DNA of 10,461 nt from Rhodoferax sp. (GTDB taxonomy: Bacteria > Pseudomonadota > Gammaproteobacteria > Burkholderiales > Burkholderiaceae_C): assembly GCA_020048255.1 (NCBI GenBank), contig JAIFMR010000089.1:1-10461 (forward strand), read 5' to 3'. Of the stretch, positions 1 to 5,818 are shown piece after piece; position 1 is the stretch's first letter; each line of letters begins with the position of its first letter. Both the position numbers and the translations under genes were made by a program. Under the pieces are notes generated by a model. The model ran no database searches, was not told where the DNA came from, and worked only from the letters and a program-made list of their open reading frames with translations.

Positions 1-202
1 CGGCAAATACCTTGTAACGCAGACGCTGCACTTGCCGAATCTCATCCAGGTGCTTGGCCCACGAGACCACTAACGCGCCCCGCTCCGCTTGTGGTGCAGG
101 GGCCCGATGAGTGGCTTGAACACGATCAGGGGGGCGATGAAATAAGCCTCTGGGCAGGGACAGTGGCGACAGTTCAAAAGTGGGGTTTGGCAGTTCTCTC
201 AT
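1..202 (-). CDS. GNAT/OlsB-like N-acyltransferase, N-terminal fragment
   Basis: The first 67 codons of a minus-strand gene that leaves the window at base 1. The ATG is at 200-202, preceded by a strong ribosome binding site (AAGGAG at 209-214, six bases away). After a Pro-rich, probably disordered leader of about 45 residues comes SWAKHLDEIRQVQRLRYKVFA. This resembles the opening of the acyltransferase fold of ornithine-acyl-ACP N-acyltransferases (OlsB, first step of ornithine lipid synthesis) and related 'hemolysin-like' GNAT proteins, where a Q-x-LRYxVF motif is typical. Ornithine lipids replace phospholipids when phosphate is scarce, and olsB is PhoB-controlled in some bacteria. The four-unit Pho-box-like array just upstream supports the OlsB reading independently. 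The catalytic part lies outside the window, so another GNAT acyltransferase remains possible. Confidence 0.62.
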   Translation of the reverse strand, partial: MRELPNPTFELSPLSLPRGLFHRPPDRVQATHRAPAPQAERGALVVSWAKHLDEIRQVQRLRYKVFA

Positions 203-244
203 GGGGTTCTCCTTGTCTTTGATGCCCAATGATGGCCGCTCTGA

Positions 245-284
245 ATGACAGGGTTATGGCAATTTCATGGCATTTTGATGACAT
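245..284 (-). promoter_or_regulatory. Four-unit tandem Pho-box-like array before the OlsB-like gene
   Basis: Read on the minus strand there are four 7-bp units, ATGTCAT (284-278), ATGCCAT (273-267), TTGCCAT (262-256) and CTGTCAT (251-245), separated by exactly four bases each, giving an 11-bp period. The last unit matches the Pho-box unit CTGTCAT perfectly and all four end in CAT. The array ends 42 bp before the ATG at 202. A CATCAT hexamer (234-229), ten bases past the last unit, could be the -10, as in PhoB-activated promoters where the box replaces the -35. It fills most of the 100-bp gap after the chemoreceptor gene, so the OlsB-like gene probably has its own phosphate-controlled promoter. 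The spacing is observed; PhoB binding is inferred. Confidence 0.75.
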
Positions 285-302
285 AGAAAACCGCTACTCT
301 GA

Positions 303-1892
303 TCAGTACATGGCCAGTGCTGCACCCGGTAGTCTGAAGCGCCCTGCCACTTCGCGCAAACTGCTGGCCTGATTGTGCAGGTTCTGCGCCGCAGCGGCTG
401 ACTCTTCAACAACAGCTGCGTTTTGTTGCGTCATCTGGTCGAGCTTGCTCACGGCCACATTGACGCTGGTCATGCTGCTGGCCTGTGCATGGCTGCCAAC
501 ATGAATTTCACTGATGGCCAGATTCACATCACCGACGGCGCGAACTAACGTGTCCATGGTGCCTTGGGCTTGTTGGACTTTGGCTGTGCCTAGTTTGACC
601 TTGTCCGCGGAGTGCCCGATCAGTGTCTTGATCTCCCGAGCGGCCACAGCAGATCGGTTTGCTAACTGGCGTACCTCGGCAGCGACTACGGCAAACCCTC
701 GCCCTTGCTCACCAGCCCGTGCGGCTTCAACAGCCGCGTTCAAGGCCAAAATGTTGGTTTGAAAGGCAATGCTGTCTATAACACCGGTGATTTCCATGAT
801 TTGACTGGAGGAGTCACTGATATCCGTCATGGTTTGCATCACATCCAGCATGACGCCGCTGCCACTGGTAGCCTCTTGGTTCGCTAAATCGACGAGCGTC
901 TTGGCCCGAGTCGCAGCATCGAGTGACACATGCATGGCCGCGCCAATCTCTTCAATTGACGCCGCTGTTTGCTGCAAAAAAGAGCTTGTCATCTCGGTCC
1001 GATTAGAAAGGTCCAAGTTTCCAGCAGCAATTTGCGTCGCACCCTCAGCAACTTTTTGGCTCGCCCCTTGGACCTCATACACCAGTCTGTGCAGTGATTG
1101 TTGCATGCCGCCTAAAGCCACGAGCAGTCGCCCAGCCTCATCCCGGTTATGCCCTTCTATGGGTGTCGTCAAATCCAGAGAAGCGACTTGGTTAGCGGTG
1201 TTGACCGCGAGTCCAATGGGACGGCTGATGCTACGCACCAACCAGATCGACAAGACCATGCCCAAAATCAGCGCACCGACGCTGAACAGAACCAAACCCC
1301 ACCGGGCCGCCTGACTGAGATCACTGACTTCATTGGCAGACTCGTCAATCTTGACCCGCTGACTGTCACCGAGCTGCGTCACGGCCTCTTGCAACTCTTT
1401 GGCTGCAGGAGCGAACTGAGTTGTGGTGACTTTTTCAATGTTGGCCGTCAAGCCGCCATCGCGTGCGACGTTCAAGGCCTGCATCGCCACCACAAACTGC
1501 GCGTTGGCCAACTTCACACGGTTAAAAATAACGCTGTCGTCGGACGAACTGAGCAAGTTTTCTAACTTTTGAAGCAAGGCACTGATCTGCTGTGTTGTGT
1601 TCGCAATTTCAGGTGTCAAGGCATCTCCAACCTGCGGCTCAGAGCTCAGCGCAAGAGCCTTAGAACGCGCCACATTGACAAGAATATGGCGATGCAACTC
1701 ACCAGTGAGTCGCTCCGTCAACATGACTTGTTCAACCATGTTTCCGGTTCGCGCTGAAACCTTGTGAAGCGACCAAAATCCGAGAGTGGACCCGAGAAGC
1801 GCCACCGCGAGGACCACTGAAAAAACGATGGAAATACGACGAGCGAACGAACCAGACGCTAGGTGTCTGCCCGCTGAATCTGCTTGTGGCAT
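303..1892 (-). CDS. Methyl-accepting chemotaxis protein
   Basis: A 529-residue transmembrane chemoreceptor that would signal through CheW and CheA to the flagellar motor. In order: a short cytoplasmic N-terminus; TM1 about 19-41; a periplasmic helical domain about 42-196 of four-helix-bundle size; TM2 about 197-219; HAMP about 220-272 (begins SISRPI); then the long coiled-coil signalling domain. The conserved hairpin tip is at about 375-411 (IAFQTNILALNAAVEAARAG and on), nearly invariant in the family. The C-terminus ends in ALAMY, with no NWETF-type CheR/CheB-binding pentapeptide. The ligand cannot be read from sequence. A strong Pho-box-like site lies about 90 bp upstream, which suggests induction under phosphate limitation, as known for the Pseudomonas aeruginosa phosphate chemoreceptor CtpL. 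The ATG at 1890-1892 has only a weak Shine-Dalgarno sequence. No che genes are adjacent, so this is an orphan receptor. Confidence 0.95.
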   Translation of the reverse strand: MPQADSAGRHLASGSFARRISIVFSVVLAVALLGSTLGFWSLHKVSARTGNMVEQVMLTERLTGELHRHILVNVARSKALALSSEPQVGDALTPEIANTTQQISALLQKLENLLSSSDDSVIFNRVKLANAQFVVAMQALNVARDGGLTANIEKVTTTQFAPAAKELQEAVTQLGDSQRVKIDESANEVSDLSQAARWGLVLFSVGALILGMVLSIWLVRSISRPIGLAVNTANQVASLDLTTPIEGHNRDEAGRLLVALGGMQQSLHRLVYEVQGASQKVAEGATQIAAGNLDLSNRTEMTSSFLQQTAASIEEIGAAMHVSLDAATRAKTLVDLANQEATSGSGVMLDVMQTMTDISDSSSQIMEITGVIDSIAFQTNILALNAAVEAARAGEQGRGFAVVAAEVRQLANRSAVAAREIKTLIGHSADKVKLGTAKVQQAQGTMDTLVRAVGDVNLAISEIHVGSHAQASSMTSVNVAVSKLDQMTQQNAAVVEESAAAAQNLHNQASSLREVAGRFRLPGAALAMY

Positions 1893-1919
1893 TGAGGGCT
1901 ACACTTTCTAAATATCGAA

Positions 1920-1936
1920 CCCTCTAGGGCCGAGGG
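1920..1936 (-). other. Small hairpin in the chemoreceptor leader
   Basis: CCCTC (1920-1924) and GAGGG (1932-1936) form a five-base-pair GC-rich stem with a seven-base loop, between the end of the hydrolase and the chemoreceptor ATG. There is no following U-run, so it is not a convincing intrinsic terminator. It could be an mRNA leader structure or chance. Confidence 0.25.
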
Positions 1937-1981
1937 GCATTGAAACATCAGGGATTACCCTAGCCATTTTTAGTGAAATGT

Positions 1982-1999
1982 GTGACAAATTGATGACAG
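1982..1999 (-). promoter_or_regulatory. Pho-box-like site upstream of the chemoreceptor
   Basis: On the minus strand this reads CTGTCAT-CAAT-TTGTCAC: a perfect Pho-box unit, a four-base spacer, and a second unit with one or two mismatches, 11 bp apart. Ten to eleven bases downstream is TAAAAA (1972-1967), an acceptable -10, leaving a leader of about 75 bases to the ATG at 1892. The site lies inside the tail of the upstream hydrolase reading frame, past the point where hydrolase similarity ends in either frame. It points toward the chemoreceptor gene. PhoB control is inferred. Confidence 0.68.
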
Positions 2000-2748
2000 T
2001 CGGTGACTGCAACCAGTCTCGAACCTGGCATGCCACCCACATGCCATCGTCCAGAGGAATATCGTGACCGGCGCTGGGGTGTAGATGCAAGGCGCAGTGC
2101 AGTGCCGTGCCAAGGTTTTGGAGCATGCCACCGACACCAGTTGATCTTGTTCGCTGGCCAGAAGCAGGGTCGGCGTCATGGGTCGGTCAGTCGAGGCGCG
2201 AAATCGGGCGGCGGCCAGCAATTGACGCAGCGCATTGAGTCGGGCTACTGGGCGATCACGATGCAGTTGTAGCCACAGCGCCAACGCCGACTCGCTTGGA
2301 CGCTGGCTGGTGAGCCGCATCACCGTGCGCTCCCACTGCTCGGCGTTACCCCCCAACATGACCAGCTTCAACAGCGCACAGTAGTTGGCTGGTCTCAGAC
2401 GTTGGTAAAACGGGTTGAACGGACGCATGCTGGTATTGATCAACACCTGGGCTGCAAGCTCTTCGGGATAAGTGTGTGACCACGCCACTGCCACCATGGC
2501 CCCGAGGGACATAGCCAGCACATGGTATGGCGGCTGGATATGGCGCTGTTCGAGTTGGTGACGGCAATGCTCCATCAGGTCAGCGACCCGGCTGGGACTG
2601 TCCTCAACGTTTAACAAGCCACTACCTGGCAGGTCCAGGGCAAGCACGGAATGGCCCAGCAGTACCTGCTGAAATTGCCCTGGGAAGTCACCCCAGTGGC
2701 GGCTTTCGCGCGTCAGCCCGCGTAAAAAAATCCAGCGGGTCATGGGTG

Positions 2749-3741
2749 TCAATACCAATCTTGTAACGCCTGCGCGTGGTGATGCGCCCGGGTTTCAGGG
2801 CTGGGAAGCCACAGGCGATGGCCACACGCAGCACGGGACAAAAAGTCCAGCAACAACTGGTGTTGACGCAGCACGCGCTGTTGACGGTGCTCAATCAGCG
2901 GATTGAAGATGCCATGCCGCGAGAACAACCCAGCACAGGATTGCAAATACAGGTGGTCCCACAGGTCACCATGCGCCAGATACTGCAGGCTTTGCGGCTC
3001 AATCACGTAGCGGTGGTGATTGTTGGACTGCACAAAGATATTTTTGAGTGCCTGCATTTCGGCAAGGTGGGCAATCGGTGCGCGCTTGTGGGCATAGGGA
3101 AACCAGATGCGGTCCCGGCTGCCAAAGCCGGAATGGCAGTCGACCGACACGCTGAAATCACGCTGCAGCAGCTCGGCGGTCACCACGTCACACACCGCCT
3201 GACTTTCAACTTCCATCCCCCGGCCCTTCGCACCGCGGTACCACGGCAGACCCGAACTCAAACGCTGTCCTCCCACCAAAAAGGGCACGGGCTCATTGGC
3301 ATCCACCGGCGCATTGCGCATCAGATCCACACCGTGCGGATTGGCACGCGTACCCAAGGCCATCCCGCCGGGGTTGACGATCGGCATCAAGACCAGACGC
3401 ACCGATTCGAGCTGCCGGTGCAGCGTGCTGTCCCACTGCAAACGCATGACCAAGCTATGTAAAAAAGCGATGACGACTTCGGCACCAATGCGTTCCAGGC
3501 CGTGCACACCACCAAAATAACCTACCCCAGGAACATCGGGTGATGGATTGCCCAAGGTGATCACGTGGACCGGATAGCTGCCGCCTGTTGGCAGGCTGAC
3601 CTCGCAAGCGACGCGGGACTGCAGCCACCCCGCACCCAACTCCATGATGCGCTCCAGGGCTTCTAGCTCAGGCAACTTGGGTGCTGTCACTGGAACCTTG
3701 AGCACTTGAGAGAAAAAGCGATCCACATGACCGCAAAGCAT
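2749..3741 (-). CDS. M14-type zinc carboxypeptidase-like protein
   Basis: About 330 residues from the first in-frame ATG (3739-3741). The frame stays open to a GTG at 3849, but that extension crosses a palindrome and looks noncoding. M14 landmarks are clear. FGGVHGLERIG contains the H-x-x-E zinc pair His80 and Glu83. NPGG and TRANPHGVDLMRNAP (131-145) match the substrate-binding signature, and DCHSGFG (201-207) supplies the third zinc ligand His203. Two oddities: the family N-R pair of L-N-R-N is M-R here (Met141), and I cannot place the catalytic Glu confidently. Glu248 and Glu284 are candidates, but neither sits in a convincing context, and the stretch between LYLQSC and GLFSRHG seems short. 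There is no signal peptide, so it is probably cytoplasmic; the natural substrate is unknown. The hydrolase follows after five bases, so the two are likely co-transcribed. Confidence 0.82.
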   Translation of the reverse strand: MLCGHVDRFFSQVLKVPVTAPKLPELEALERIMELGAGWLQSRVACEVSLPTGGSYPVHVITLGNPSPDVPGVGYFGGVHGLERIGAEVVIAFLHSLVMRLQWDSTLHRQLESVRLVLMPIVNPGGMALGTRANPHGVDLMRNAPVDANEPVPFLVGGQRLSSGLPWYRGAKGRGMEVESQAVCDVVTAELLQRDFSVSVDCHSGFGSRDRIWFPYAHKRAPIAHLAEMQALKNIFVQSNNHHRYVIEPQSLQYLAHGDLWDHLYLQSCAGLFSRHGIFNPLIEHRQQRVLRQHQLLLDFLSRAACGHRLWLPSPETRAHHHAQALQDWY

Positions 3742-3797
3742 ACGGGTGACCCGCCCGCCCAAGCAAGCGCCCTCTGCATGGGCGTTGTCATTTGGCA

Positions 3798-3815
3798 CTG
3801 ACACAACCGTGTCAT
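3798..3815 (+). promoter_or_regulatory. Palindromic Pho-box-like site or operator
   Basis: CTGACAC-AACC-GTGTCAT: two 7-bp units spaced 11 bp, containing the perfect inverted repeat TGACAC/GTGTCA around AACC (3799-3814). The spacing fits a Pho box, but the palindrome means it could equally be an operator for a dimeric repressor and could act on either side: the micro-ORF (ATG 52 bases downstream on +) or the peptidase gene (start at 3741 on -). No good -10 follows on either strand. An additional TTGTCAT lies at 3785-3791, but in an off-register 13-bp spacing. Confidence 0.35.
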
Positions 3816-3866
3816 TTTTGTGGGCTAGCCTGCGGCCAGCACAAACCACCGATTAAGGTTTTACAC

Positions 3867-3992
3867 ATGTTCTTCAAGGTCAATTTCTTCAGAATTCTGT
3901 CAATTCCTGCCTGTCTGGTCTGGGGCGTTCTGGAGCTGATTGCGCTGCAGCGTGCACGCCTATGGAATCGAAGAGCTGGCCTGTTTGACTGA
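3867..3992 (+). CDS. Small hypothetical membrane protein (41 aa)
   Basis: A 41-residue frame starting MFFKVNFFRILSIPACLVW and ending RRAGLFD. One hydrophobic segment at about 8-28 (RILSIPACLVWGVLELIAL) is followed by a strongly basic stretch, QRARLWNRR, so a single-pass inner-membrane protein with the C-terminus in the cytoplasm is likely by the positive-inside rule. TTAAGG at 3853-3858 lies eight bases before the ATG and can serve as a Shine-Dalgarno sequence. It sits between the divergent peptidase gene and the convergent transporter gene, and its stop is 27 bases from the transporter's stop. I do not recognise a function. Its compact intergenic placement and sensible topology are the reasons to call it. 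Confidence 0.5.
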   Translation: MFFKVNFFRILSIPACLVWGVLELIALQRARLWNRRAGLFD

Positions 3993-4015
3993 TGTCTTCC
4001 AATCGACCGAGACAT
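3992..4015. other. Inverted repeat between convergent stop codons
   Basis: ATGTCT (3992-3997) and AGACAT (4010-4015) form a six-base-pair stem with a 12-base loop in the short gap between the micro-ORF and the transporter gene, which converge here. The position suits a shared terminator, but no U-run follows immediately; the nearest T6 on + starts at 4028. Weak. Confidence 0.22.
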
Positions 4016-4019
4016 GGCA

Positions 4020-5324
4020 TCAGCTTGATTTTTTACTCTTGATTTGTCGGTGCTCAAAGTGTTTCAGAGCGACATAGGTTGCCACACCAATCAAACCAGC
4101 ACCCAGCGTAAACGCGCCATAGGCCAAGGGCCAGGGCAGGCCCTGCGTCATCATGGAAAACTCGGACATTCCGCCCATGCCAGCCAAAATATTGATGGGC
4201 ATGAACACCACGCCAAACACGGTCAGCTGGTTGATGCGCCGATTCTGGTTGATGTTAATAAAACCGATGGTGGCATCCATCAAAAAGTTGATCTTGTCGA
4301 ACAAAAACGAAGTGTGGCTGTTCAGGGATTCAATGTTGCGCAAGATCTGTTTTGCATCGTCAAACTGACTCGGTGACAGCGTCTTGCTGCGCATCAAAAA
4401 ATTGATGGCTCGCTGCGTGTCCAGAATATTGCCGCGAATGCGACCATTGAGATCTTCCTCTTCCGCAACGTCACCCAGAATGGCCGCCGCCTCCTTGTCA
4501 CTGATGGCTTCACTCAGCACTTGGCGCCCGACCTTGCCCAGCGTGGTGTAAATGTCTTCCAGCGAGTCGGCAGAGTATTCAACATCAGCGCCGTAGAGAT
4601 CCAGCAGCACATCGGTGCAGTCTGTCACGTAACCGACCTGGGTGCGCGCGCGCCGCCGCTGCAAGCGAAATACCGGCAGCTCTTCATTTCGAAGCGAAAA
4701 CAAGATTCCCTTGTGCAAAATAAATGCCACCGGAACGCTGCGCGAATCGCCCTCGCGATCGAGCAAAAAATTGGAATGCAGGTGGATGTCGCCGTCCTCA
4801 TCAATGTGATGACGGGTGCTGGCCTCCAGATCGGTCACCTCACCCGGGTCCACCAGATCAAGCCCAAAATGGGTACCTACATAGGTTCGCTCCGCTTTGG
4901 TTGCACCCAGCAGGTCGATCCAGATAGGGTGAATGTTTTCAAAATCTTTTCGACCTTCGATGGGGATTTGCTTCAACCTGCCGTCCACCAGTTCAAACGC
5001 ATTCATCTGACTCTCGTCGAAGGCGGGTTCACGGTTTCCGACCAAAAGTTCTCGGCGTTGATCTGACACCTCCCACAGCACATCGTTTTCTTTGCCTTTC
5101 GGCAGCTGCTGCCAGAGCAACTTGGCGTCGTCCATGGGTAAAAGTTCAATAATGCTGCCGATCTCCGCTGCCGGCAATTGAACCAAGACATTGTGCAACT
5201 CGGCGAAATGTTGCCGTTGCACCAAGGTTTCGACAATTTCCTGTCTGGGCATGTTCTGGCTGTGCACCATGCCCTCGATGCGCTTTTGTTTTTTGAGTAA
5301 CTCCGCTACTTTTTCCAGAGACAT
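4020..5324 (-). CDS. CorA-superfamily magnesium/metal transporter with MgtE_N-like domain
   Basis: A 434-residue protein, longer than classical CorA (about 316). Residues about 26-98 resemble the MgtE intracellular N-domain (helical repeats with LVQLPAAEIGSIIELLPMDDAKLLWQ-type pattern). Residues about 115-350 are the CorA-type cytoplasmic alpha/beta domain and long stalk helix. The C-terminus has two membrane helices, about 366-381 and 399-422, then a basic tail (HRQIKSKKSS). The signature loop between them reads AGMGGMSEF: Gly-Met-Gly (382-384) replaces the usual Gly-Met-Asn selectivity motif. Expected role is pentameric divalent-cation transport, Mg2+ most likely; the loop change makes the ion uncertain. 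It is translated nine bases after the 68-residue gene with a poor site of its own, so coupling is likely. The start at 5322-5324 is the natural ATG. Confidence 0.88.
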   Translation of the reverse strand: MSLEKVAELLKKQKRIEGMVHSQNMPRQEIVETLVQRQHFAELHNVLVQLPAAEIGSIIELLPMDDAKLLWQQLPKGKENDVLWEVSDQRRELLVGNREPAFDESQMNAFELVDGRLKQIPIEGRKDFENIHPIWIDLLGATKAERTYVGTHFGLDLVDPGEVTDLEASTRHHIDEDGDIHLHSNFLLDREGDSRSVPVAFILHKGILFSLRNEELPVFRLQRRRARTQVGYVTDCTDVLLDLYGADVEYSADSLEDIYTTLGKVGRQVLSEAISDKEAAAILGDVAEEEDLNGRIRGNILDTQRAINFLMRSKTLSPSQFDDAKQILRNIESLNSHTSFLFDKINFLMDATIGFININQNRRINQLTVFGVVFMPINILAGMGGMSEFSMMTQGLPWPLAYGAFTLGAGLIGVATYVALKHFEHRQIKSKKSS

Positions 5325-5333
5325 AAGTGGGCG

Positions 5334-5540
5334 CTACGCGGATTCACATTCCCGTTGCAGGCAGGTTTTGATAAATTGCCGATATGAAAGATTCCAGTCC
5401 GTGGGCTCAAAACGGCACGGCTCAACAGCCCGCTGGGCCTCTAGCTCACGCTGCAACTGAAGGGTCAATGCATCGTCGTATCCAAGACGGTTTTGCAGTT
5501 TTTGATAAAGCCGTTCAAGCTCGTTTAATCGCCTCGACAT
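5334..5540 (-). CDS. Small conserved-type hypothetical protein upstream of the CorA-like gene
   Basis: A 68-residue soluble protein beginning MSRRLNELERLYQKLQNRLG. It is highly charged, with heptad-like hydrophobic spacing across residues about 4-36, suggesting a short coiled coil. The second half is richer in aromatics (PTDWNLSYRQFIKTC). It has an excellent ribosome binding site (TAGGAG six bases before the ATG at 5538-5540) and its stop is nine bases from the transporter ATG, so the two form an operon. This placement argues for an accessory or regulatory partner of the transporter, but I do not recognise the family and claim no function. Confidence 0.75.
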   Translation of the reverse strand: MSRRLNELERLYQKLQNRLGYDDALTLQLQRELEAQRAVEPCRFEPTDWNLSYRQFIKTCLQRECESA

Positions 5541-5606
5541 GGGTGCTCCTAGCGTCGGTAAGGTAAGTTATGGTAACCATCTGTCAGGGTCCAAATGGCT
5601 GAGAAA

Positions 5607-5626
5607 TTGATCCGAATGCTGATCAA
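5607..5626. repeat. Inverted repeat TTGATC-N8-GATCAA
   Basis: A perfect six-base inverted repeat with an eight-base centre, about 67 bases upstream of the 68-residue/CorA-like operon start. Symmetry and position suit an operator for a dimeric regulator. No factor can be named. Confidence 0.3.
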
Positions 5627-5655
5627 CATCAAATTCAGGGCGACTATTTTCCACA

Positions 5656-5706
5656 TTGACATATATTTGTCACACGATTGACATGAATATTTCATATGCA
5701 AGACAT
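5656..5706 (+). promoter_or_regulatory. Five-unit tandem Pho-box-like array before the histone-like gene
   Basis: Units TTGACAT (5656-5662), TTGTCAC (5667-5673), TTGACAT (5678-5684), ATTTCAT (5689-5695) and AAGACAT (5700-5706) recur at exactly 11 bp. Each has CA at positions 5-6, and they match the CTGTCAT/C unit at four to six of seven positions. The pair at 5667-5684 (TTGTCAC-ACGA-TTGACAT) is nearly the same as the pair found before ppk1. The array points toward the histone-like gene; TATTAC at 5706-5711, ten bases after the fourth unit, could be a -10. Units 4 and 5 are weak and the region is AT-rich, so confidence is lower than for the array at 245-284. Confidence 0.6.
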
Positions 5707-5755
5707 ATTACAAAAATTGAGTTTTAAACGTTCCCATAAATTGGTTTATAAAATA

Positions 5756-5785
5756 TTGATAAATTCAATGTAAACGGTATATACT
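5756..5785 (+). promoter_or_regulatory. Sigma70-type promoter for the histone-like gene
   Basis: TTGATA (5756-5761) and TATACT (5780-5785) are separated by 18 bases and lie about 34 bases before the ATG at 5819. The inverted repeat GGTATA/TATACC (5776-5781 and 5789-5794) brackets the -10 and could be an operator, possibly for autoregulation because the downstream product looks like a ribbon-helix-helix protein. A GAGGA ribosome binding site (5808-5812) is six bases before the start. Confidence 0.5.
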
Positions 5786-5818
5786 ATTTATACCTTTCAA
5801 CTCGTATGAGGACGATTC

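Larger units (their letters stand above)
1908..2743 (-). pseudogene. Alpha/beta hydrolase, apparent single-base frameshift
   Basis: The first ~214 residues, from the ATG at 2741-2743 (starts MTRWIFLRG), read as an alpha/beta hydrolase: an oxyanion-loop region at 6-12, LDLPGSG at 37-43, a nucleophile elbow AMSLG with Ser79, and the acid strand with Asp200 in SEQDQLVS. The frame then loses similarity and stops at 1970 without a catalytic His. The neighbouring minus frame carries the missing end: HPSAGHDIPLDD and WVACQVRDWL, the usual histidine region, open to 1908. The switch falls at 2099-2101, in a CACTG-CACTG tandem (2104-2095). One added G there (TGG for TG) would restore R-H-W-H-C-A-L across the join and give about 278 residues. 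It is either a true inactivating deletion or a sequencing error. An upstream TTG at 2758 is a possible but less likely start. The gene begins five bases after the peptidase stop, as in an operon. Substrate unknown. Confidence 0.82.
5541..5818. other. AT-rich divergent regulatory region
   Basis: A 278-bp gap between the divergently transcribed 68-residue gene (-) and the histone-like gene (+), much richer in A+T than the flanking genes, above all from 5640 to 5800. No open frame in it looks real. It holds the Pho-box-like array, a sigma70-type promoter and several perfect inverted repeats: ATGGT-A-ACCAT (5570-5580), TTGATC/GATCAA around eight bases (5607-5626), TGACA/TGTCA (5657-5672) and ATGAA-TAT-TTCAT (5683-5695). 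I saw no obvious consensus promoter for the minus-strand operon. Confidence 0.7.

Noticed and set aside
1357..1382. CTGTCAC followed by CGTCAC in the chemoreceptor gene as another Pho box
   Set aside because: The spacing is 13 bp, it is well inside coding sequence, and no gene starts downstream of it.
1893..1920. Possible sigma28 (FliA) promoter for the chemoreceptor, with TTCGATAT resembling GCCGATAA
   Set aside because: No TAAA-type -35 element at the required 11-base distance upstream.
2758..3849. Extended starts: TTG 2758 for the hydrolase and GTG 3849 for the peptidase
   Set aside because: TTG overlaps the peptidase end while an ATG lies five codons on; the GTG extension reads through the palindrome at 3799-3814 and has no family-like sequence before the ATG at 3741.
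4028..4033. T6 run after the micro-ORF as an intrinsic terminator
   Set aside because: It lies 12 bases beyond the nearest stem and within the transporter's coding end (Lys codons of its basic tail).
4521..5066. Long plus-strand open frame (181 codons) inside the transporter gene
   Set aside because: Antisense shadow of a well-supported CorA-type protein; no ribosome binding site and no recognisable domain.
5656..5706. The 11-bp repeats as an iteron origin or short CRISPR-like array
   Set aside because: Units are only 7 bp and degenerate, spacers are four bases, and the pattern recurs before other genes, which fits a transcription factor site rather than replication or CRISPR.
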